Origin: an uncultured Aquincola sp.
GTDB taxonomy: Bacteria > Pseudomonadota > Gammaproteobacteria > Burkholderiales > Burkholderiaceae
Direction of reading: 5' to 3'
DNA length: 40,129 nt
Assembly (NCBI GenBank): GCA_937883885.1
Contig: CAKZXL010000032.1
Location: 1-40,129 of the forward strand
Shown: positions 35,939 through 40,129 of the stretch, in pieces
Layout: every line of letters starts with the position of its first letter
Numbering within the stretch: the stretch's first letter is position 1
Translations under genes and position numbers: made by a program
The notes under the pieces: generated by a model
The model's input: only the letters and a program-made list of their open reading frames with translations
Databases searched by the model: none
What the model was told of the DNA's origin: nothing

Positions 35939-36693
35939 GTCTGGCTCCAGTAGCCGGCCGAGCCGGTGCCGTCGTCGAAGGCTTCCCAGCCGAAATCGGC
36001 GATGACGAAGTCTTCGTTCTTGAAGGGCAGTGCCAGCTTGTCGGATTGGCAGTTGGTGAGCTTGACCACCAACTTGCCGCCCTTGCTGTCGTTGATCAGG
36101 ATGCAGCTGAAGCTGGGGCTGTAGCCCATCAGCTGGTTGGTCATCGGCACCACCACGCCGCCGCTGGCGGCCGAGTACTCGTAGCTGCGCAGCAGGGCCT
36201 TGCCTGCATCCGCCGCGGCGAAGGTGTAGGTGCCGCCGCTCAGCGTGTACTGCCCGGCCGTGGGCGCGCTGGCCACGCGCGTGAAGGCGTTGCCGCTGGT
36301 GTCTTGCACGCCCAAGTCGGCCACAAACGTGCCGCTGTTGGGCGGGGTGGTGGTGACCTGGTACGGGCTGCTGGCGGGAACGTTGATCGGGTCATCGATC
36401 AGCGGGCCCTTGAAGCCGACGCTGGGCGTGACGCCGAAGTGCAGCGCGGCCAGGGCGGCCGCATCGATGTTGGCGGTCTTGGCGCTGAAGGCCAGCTTGG
36501 CCTTGCCGCGGCCGCGATCGACCGGCAGCTGGTTGGCGCCATAGAGGCTCTTGGCCTCGAAGCTGAAGTCGGTGGACACGTCCTGCAGGATGCCGAGCCG
36601 ATACGGCACGGGCGTGGCCAGCAGGTTGCCTTGGGAGTCGGTGCGCGTGGTGGCGATGAGCACGCCGACGCCGAATTTCTGCTTGGTGGGCAT
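35935..36693 (-). CDS. Major tail tube protein (lambda V-like)
   Basis: The protein has 252 residues, beta-rich. Residues 1-120 (FGVGVLIATTRTDSQGNLLATPVPYRLGILQDVSTDFSFEAKSLYGANQ) follow the usual tube-protein start, and repeated GKAKLAFSAK, LVVKLTNCQSDKLALPFKNEDFVIADFGWEA show the paired strands of the tube fold. It would form stacked hexamers. GGAG precedes the ATG at 36693. It lacks the extra Ig domain found in lambda V. Confidence 0.88.
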   Translation of the reverse strand: MPTKQKFGVGVLIATTRTDSQGNLLATPVPYRLGILQDVSTDFSFEAKSLYGANQLPVDRGRGKAKLAFSAKTANIDAAALAALHFGVTPSVGFKGPLIDDPINVPASSPYQVTTTPPNSGTFVADLGVQDTSGNAFTRVASAPTAGQYTLSGGTYTFAAADAGKALLRSYEYSAASGGVVVPMTNQLMGYSPSFSCILINDSKGGKLVVKLTNCQSDKLALPFKNEDFVIADFGWEAFDDGTGSAGYWSQT

Positions 36694-36729
36694 GGGAGGG
36701 ATCTCCGGGTGAAGTGGCGGGGCGCGGGC

Positions 36730-36918
36730 TCAGGCCTGCGGCAGCTCGGCGGGCAGCGCGGTGGGCGCCGCATCGGGCGCTTCGTCGGGCAGCAGCTGCA
36801 CGCTGTTGGGGTTGAGCGCGGCCACGTCGTCGGCCAGCTCGATGGTGTCGCCCGGGCCCTTCACCGTGTTCGCATCGACGCGGTAGGTGTGGCCGGGCTG
36901 AATGACGTACTTGGGCAT
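36730..36918 (-). CDS. Small protein between tail terminator and tail tube (62 aa)
   Basis: The N-terminus PKYVIQPGHTYRVDANTVKGPGDTIELADDVAALNPNSVQ is a small beta-strand motif common among head-to-tail gene neighbours of Burkholderiales phages; the tail is Ala/Pro-rich. Function is not known, perhaps a structural or chaperone peptide. It begins 11 bases after the upstream stop, with a good AAGGAGG before the ATG. Confidence 0.72.
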   Translation of the reverse strand: MPKYVIQPGHTYRVDANTVKGPGDTIELADDVAALNPNSVQLLPDEAPDAAPTALPAELPQA

Positions 36919-36929
36919 GGTGTGCCTCC

Positions 36930-37346
36930 TTAAAGGGTGGTCTTCAGGCGGGAATAGATGAGGCGGTACCGGGCCACCTTCGTCAGGCTGGTTTCGTCGG
37001 CGGGCTCAGGGTCGCCGTCGGCATCGACGTGGCGGATGCTGTCGACCAGCGCCAGCAGCTGGGCATCGGTCATCACCGGGCGGTGCACCGCTTCATGCAG
37101 CGCTTCGGCGGCCAGCAGCACATCGTCGTCGCGCACGCTGAGCTGCAGCTCAACCATCACCGTGTGCACGTCCATCTCGCCGGCCTGCGGCTCGACGCTG
37201 TGGCTGCCCAGCTTGACGTTGATGCTGGGCGTTTCGCTGCGGGCCAGGGCATCGGCCCGGCCACGGAAGATGGTGGTGCCGGCCGGTGCAGACGCACGCA
37301 GCACGGCATCCAGGCGCTGCAGCACCTGGGCCAGGGTGGTGGCCAT
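36930..37346 (-). CDS. Tail terminator (lambda U-like)
   Basis: This 138-residue alpha/beta protein (TLAQVLQRLDAVLRASAPAGTTIFRGRADALARSETPSINVKLGSHSVEP, then VELQLSVRD and RYRLIYSRLKTTL) follows gpU, which forms the ring that stops tube growth and docks on the head. The order connector-U-V is as in lambda, except for the missing Z. It starts 3 bases after the connector stop. Confidence 0.82.
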   Translation of the reverse strand: MATTLAQVLQRLDAVLRASAPAGTTIFRGRADALARSETPSINVKLGSHSVEPQAGEMDVHTVMVELQLSVRDDDVLLAAEALHEAVHRPVMTDAQLLALVDSIRHVDADGDPEPADETSLTKVARYRLIYSRLKTTL

Positions 37347-37349
37347 GGG

Positions 37350-37658
37350 TCAGGCCTCGCGGGTGAGGTGGGCGGTGCTCATGGCACCGTCGCCCTGGCG
37401 CTGCGGGTGGGTGCGCAGCTTGTAGAGAGGGCCGGTGCCCGCCGGGATCTGCAGGCGCTCATCGCGCTTGAGGCCCGGCCAGGCGGCGGTGACGAAGGTG
37501 ACCTGGTACTCGGTGCTGAGGGCGGCGCCGCTGCCGATCTCCTGGTCGGGGGTGTCGAAGATCATGAGACCCTCGACCGCCGGGCCGCCGACGCTGGGTG
37601 ACCAGCGCACGGCGGTACCGAAGTCGACCAGGAAGTCGGCCGGCGCGTCCTCGAACAT
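37350..37658 (-). CDS. Head-tail attachment protein (lambda FII-like)
   Basis: The 102-residue beta-rich protein has FEDAPADFLVDFGTAVRWSPSVGGPAVEGLMIFDTPD, then YQVTFVTAAWPGLKRDERLQIPAGTGPLYKLRTHPQRQGDG, typical of the FII family that completes the connector after DNA packaging. ATG 37658 overlaps the preceding stop as TGATG. It precedes U. Confidence 0.84.
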   Translation of the reverse strand: MFEDAPADFLVDFGTAVRWSPSVGGPAVEGLMIFDTPDQEIGSGAALSTEYQVTFVTAAWPGLKRDERLQIPAGTGPLYKLRTHPQRQGDGAMSTAHLTREA

Positions 37659-37975
37659 CAAGCGCCTTCAGCGGGGGCGGTGACCACGCCGGCGCCCGCC
37701 AGCGAGGCCTGCAGCGCGGCCGTGAGCTGCTGCACCAGCTGCACCGGTGCCAGCTGCGCCGCGGCCGCCACGTCAGCCTCACGCTCGGCCTGCAGCGCGG
37801 CATCGCGGTCTTTCTGCGATGCGAATTCGAGCTTGTGACGGTGCAGCAGCGCCTGGTCGTCGTCCAGGGTGACTTCTTCGCCGCCTTCGTGGGTGCGTTC
37901 GTAGGTGCTGCCGTCGGGCTTCTGCAACTTGAGCACGACGACGAAGCCAGTGCGGACGATGTATTTGTGGGCCAT
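37658..37975 (-). CDS. Small head-module protein (105 aa)
   Basis: The N-terminal ~50 residues are beta strands (YIVRTGFVVVLKLQKPDGSTYERTHEGGEEVTLDDDQALLHRHKLEF); the rest is a charged helix and an Ala-rich tail. It lies between the capsid gene and the connector, where lambda has FI. It could help packaging or head maturation as FI does. Identification is by position only. Confidence 0.72.
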   Translation of the reverse strand: MAHKYIVRTGFVVVLKLQKPDGSTYERTHEGGEEVTLDDDQALLHRHKLEFASQKDRDAALQAEREADVAAAAQLAPVQLVQQLTAALQASLAGAGVVTAPAEGA

Positions 37976-38000
37976 GTTGATCCTCGGGGGTGGAAGTGAC

Positions 38001-38040
38001 TCGGCCCGCGGCCGCGCTGGATGCGCGGCACGCGGGCCGA
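38001..38040 (-). other. Very stable hairpin after the capsid gene
   Basis: CGGCCCGCG (38002-38010) pairs with CGCGGGCCG (38031-38039), and inside it GCCGCGC (38011-38017) pairs with GCGCGGC (38023-38029), with a single bulged A at 38030 and loop TGGAT. One more T-A pair closes the base. There is no T-run, so it is probably not a terminator; it may protect the capsid mRNA 3' end or reduce reading into the next gene. Confidence 0.8.
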
Positions 38041-38062
38041 AGGGGTCAGGGGTGGCGGGCTA

Positions 38063-40126
38063 TCAGGGGGTGAGCCAGTCGCTGACGGTGGAGAAGCTGG
38101 CCGCGTGGCGCACACCGATGTCGATGGACTGCAGCACGCGCAACAACACGCCGCCGTTTTTGTAGACGGCCGGGTCGTAAGGGTTGGGCACGATCTCGAC
38201 CACGCCCCATTCGCCCACCAGCAGCTCGGGCCACGCACCGAAGAAGCCTTCGCTGCAGACGCCGGTGCTGGTGCCCTTGGTGAGCGTGCTGCGCGCCTGG
38301 TTGCTGCGCGCCACCGGGTAGCCGTTGATCTCACCCGGCGTGCCGGTGCGCTGGCCGTTGGGCGCGTTGGTCCACAGGTACTGGCCGGTGGTGGACTTCA
38401 GCTTCTTCAGGCTGCCGACGGTCTTGGCGTTGCACAGGTAGGCCAGCGCTTCTTCGGGGGCATTGGCGGCGGTCACCTGGGTTTCCATGTCGATCAGGTG
38501 ATCGATGGAGACCGCTGCGCCGTTGGTGCCAGCGATGACCGAGCCGACGCCGGCGGTGTTGCCGATGCCCAGCGGCTGGCCACCCGAGCCGGTGCCCGAC
38601 AGCGCGGCCAGGTCGACGCCCAGCGCGATGGCCGCCAGCAGATCGGCCCGCGCGATCATGTCGATGTCCGGGGTGGACTGCATGAGCATGTTGCGGGTGA
38701 TCTGGGAGAACGTGCCGATCGTCTTCATGTTCAGCGTGACGCTGTCGAAGGTGGCTTCGCTCTGGGTGGTGTTGACACCTTCCGCGGTCCAGTAGGTGGA
38801 GCTCTGGCCGGTCTGGCGCGGAATCGTCACCGCGCCCACCAGGCCGCTGAGCACGGTGGCGCCCAGCTGCATCACCTTGGCCTTGTTGCGCAAGACCTCG
38901 ATGAAGCTGCCGGCCAGCAGGTTGTTGGCCACCAGCGTGCCACCCGCAGTGCCGCTGCCCACGGTGCCCACGGTGTAGGTCGCGCGCTGCGCGGCGAAGG
39001 GGATGTTGGTCGGGATGAAGAAGCCCTTCTCGTTCTGCGGACCACGCCCCAGCCGCTGGCCAATGGCGTTGTGGCATTCGAGCTCGAAGCCGGCCTTCTT
39101 CCAGTCGCCCGACAGCGCGGCATTGACCGCGCGGATCATGCTGTAGCGCGCCTTCTCGCGTTCGGTCATGTCGGGGTTGTGGGTGTCGCCGAAGTCGGCG
39201 GACGGCTTCGCCTCGCTCTTGGCACGCAGCAGCACGTGGTCGGCCGCGGCCAGGCGGGCTTGCTCGGCGCTGGCGCCCTTCTGGATCATGCCGGTGCGCA
39301 GCTCATCGGGCAGCGAGTACTTGCGGCAGATGGCCTCGATCTCGGCGATGCGGGTGCGCTCGGCCTCCGCGCCACGCTGCTGCTGCTGCCGGGCCGCTTC
39401 TTCGGGCGACGTGGCGCCGGGGGTGATGACGGTGCCGGTGACACCGCCGGCGCCGCTGCCGCCGCCGTTGTTCAGCTCATCGACCGCGTTCTGCACGCGG
39501 CTACGGGCGAATTTCTTCTTCATGTCGGATTGCTCCAGTTGGGGTGATTGCGCCGCGGGCGCAGGGGTTGCAGCGCGGGCCAGGATCAGCTCGACGCTGT
39601 TTTCGGTAGCGGCATCGGCACTGCGGCCGACACCGACGCTGGGATCTGCAGGCACGGTGACCAGCGAGAGCTCGTAGGGCTCCCACTCGACGGCCGTCAG
39701 GGTGTTGGCCTCCTGGTCTTCGAGCCACTTGAAGACGCGGTACATGAACGACACGTTCACCAGCACGCCGTCACGCACTTGCTGCATGGCCCACTCGCCA
39801 CGCTCATCGCGGCCGAAGCGCACCAGCGCGCGGCCGATGCGATCGGCATCGATCCAGATCCGTTCGACGATGCCGAGCAGATCGCCCATGCAGTGGTTGA
39901 AGAGCAGCGGCATGGACAGCTGCCGCTGGCCGGTGCGCATCGCACCCGGTGCGTGGCTGAGGATCTCGGTGCCGTACCACATGTCCACCGGCGCTTCACT
40001 GCTGAAGGCCAGCTCGACGGTGCGGGCGTCAGCATCGATCTCGGCCGCGGCGCGCTCGCCCGTGGCCAGCAGGCGCAAGGTGATCGTGCGGCACTGAGGG
40101 GCCAGCGTCTTGGGGAGTTGCTTCAT
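38063..40126 (-). CDS. Fused prohead protease and HK97-fold major capsid protein
   Basis: The protein has 687 residues. Residues ~15-165 are an HK97-type prohead serine protease (His78 in LLFNHCMG, Ser126 in VLVNVSFMYRV). Residues ~170-205 are a linker. Residues 205-330 are a helical, Gln/Arg-rich scaffold-like delta region (EEAARQQQQRGAEAERTRIAEIEA), which the protease would remove. Residues ~370-687 are the capsid (FIPTNIPFAAQRATYTVGT, LLAGSFIEVLRNKAKVMQLGA, then P- and A-domain strands ending GVRHAASFSTVSDWLTP). An in-frame ATG at residue 202 has its own ribosome site. Where lambda uses C, D and E, a single gene is used here. The ATG is at 40126, duplicated at 116; the window junction passes through this gene. 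Confidence 0.95.
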   Translation of the reverse strand: MKQLPKTLAPQCRTITLRLLATGERAAAEIDADARTVELAFSSEAPVDMWYGTEILSHAPGAMRTGQRQLSMPLLFNHCMGDLLGIVERIWIDADRIGRALVRFGRDERGEWAMQQVRDGVLVNVSFMYRVFKWLEDQEANTLTAVEWEPYELSLVTVPADPSVGVGRSADAATENSVELILARAATPAPAAQSPQLEQSDMKKKFARSRVQNAVDELNNGGGSGAGGVTGTVITPGATSPEEAARQQQQRGAEAERTRIAEIEAICRKYSLPDELRTGMIQKGASAEQARLAAADHVLLRAKSEAKPSADFGDTHNPDMTEREKARYSMIRAVNAALSGDWKKAGFELECHNAIGQRLGRGPQNEKGFFIPTNIPFAAQRATYTVGTVGSGTAGGTLVANNLLAGSFIEVLRNKAKVMQLGATVLSGLVGAVTIPRQTGQSSTYWTAEGVNTTQSEATFDSVTLNMKTIGTFSQITRNMLMQSTPDIDMIARADLLAAIALGVDLAALSGTGSGGQPLGIGNTAGVGSVIAGTNGAAVSIDHLIDMETQVTAANAPEEALAYLCNAKTVGSLKKLKSTTGQYLWTNAPNGQRTGTPGEINGYPVARSNQARSTLTKGTSTGVCSEGFFGAWPELLVGEWGVVEIVPNPYDPAVYKNGGVLLRVLQSIDIGVRHAASFSTVSDWLTP
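39521..39536 (-). promoter_or_regulatory. Internal ribosome binding site and start for capsid-only product
   Basis: In frame with the fusion gene, ATG at 39523 (residue 202, beginning MKKKFARSRVQN) is preceded after 9 bases by GGAG (complement of 39533-39536). Starting here gives a ~486-residue capsid precursor without protease, which would allow many capsid subunits per protease. Confidence 0.6.
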
Positions 40127-40129
40127 TAG
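40011..40129. repeat. Right copy of 119-bp terminal redundancy
   Basis: Identical to 1-119; see that entry. The two copies should be merged when the circular map is drawn. Confidence 0.93.

Overview
The window is a complete temperate siphovirus genome of the lambda type, about 40,010 bp and very GC-rich. It almost certainly comes from a Burkholderiales (Betaproteobacteria) host. Bases 1-119 are repeated exactly at 40011-40129, in the middle of the capsid gene, which is what a circular assembly leaves when it is cut open at one k-mer. The host call rests on three things: an attP core identical to the 3' part of a betaproteobacterial tRNA-Arg(ACG), an H-NS-type C-terminal domain of the kind common in Burkholderiales, and the strong GC codon bias. 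No CRISPR array, rRNA or complete tRNA gene is seen.

The genome has two divergent arms meeting at an immunity region near 14.3 kb. Going leftward on the minus strand come a Cro-like repressor, a terminator in the position of tR1, a CII-like (CP76) regulator, a C4 zinc-finger protein, a small membrane protein, a Toprim/helicase replication protein (9658-12243), and a 315-bp region with long inverted repeats that is my candidate origin. A Q-like antiterminator follows, with a late promoter and terminator pair just behind it. The late operon then runs through a tail Z-like protein, terS, terL, a gpW-like connector, portal, a 941-residue spike-like protein, and across the contig joint into a fused protease/major capsid gene. 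It continues with head-tail joining proteins, tail terminator, tail tube, chaperones, tape measure, distal tail, NlpC/P60 peptidase, protein J, and a lysis cassette ending at 24514.

The rightward (plus-strand) arm holds a short repressor with no peptidase domain, a lipoprotein cargo gene, and a tightly packed operon of 12 genes (15506-23338). That operon encodes several small zinc-ribbon or membrane proteins, a ParB-like protein carrying an H-NS DNA-binding tail, a zinc-ribbon/MazG-like protein, a DNA adenine methylase, a small helix-turn-helix protein and the tyrosine integrase. Its promoter contains the same palindrome (ATGCG-N4-CGCAT) seen in the immunity region, so the prophage repressor probably controls it. 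attP follows int, with repeated arm-type sites on both sides of the tRNA core and a terminator on the tRNA strand. A GC-poor cargo gene with a HEPN-like RNILVHG motif and its own promoter fills the space between attP and the end of the late operon.

The most unusual points are the ParB/H-NS fusion, the large spike-like protein encoded between portal and capsid, the fusion of three holin-like membrane segments to a lytic transglycosylase, an ILEI-like domain inside protein J, the displaced tail Z gene, the likely inverted-repeat origin, an over-represented octamer (GTCTGCAC), and the HEPN-like cargo gene. Functions are assigned from motifs and gene order read by eye; no database search was run.
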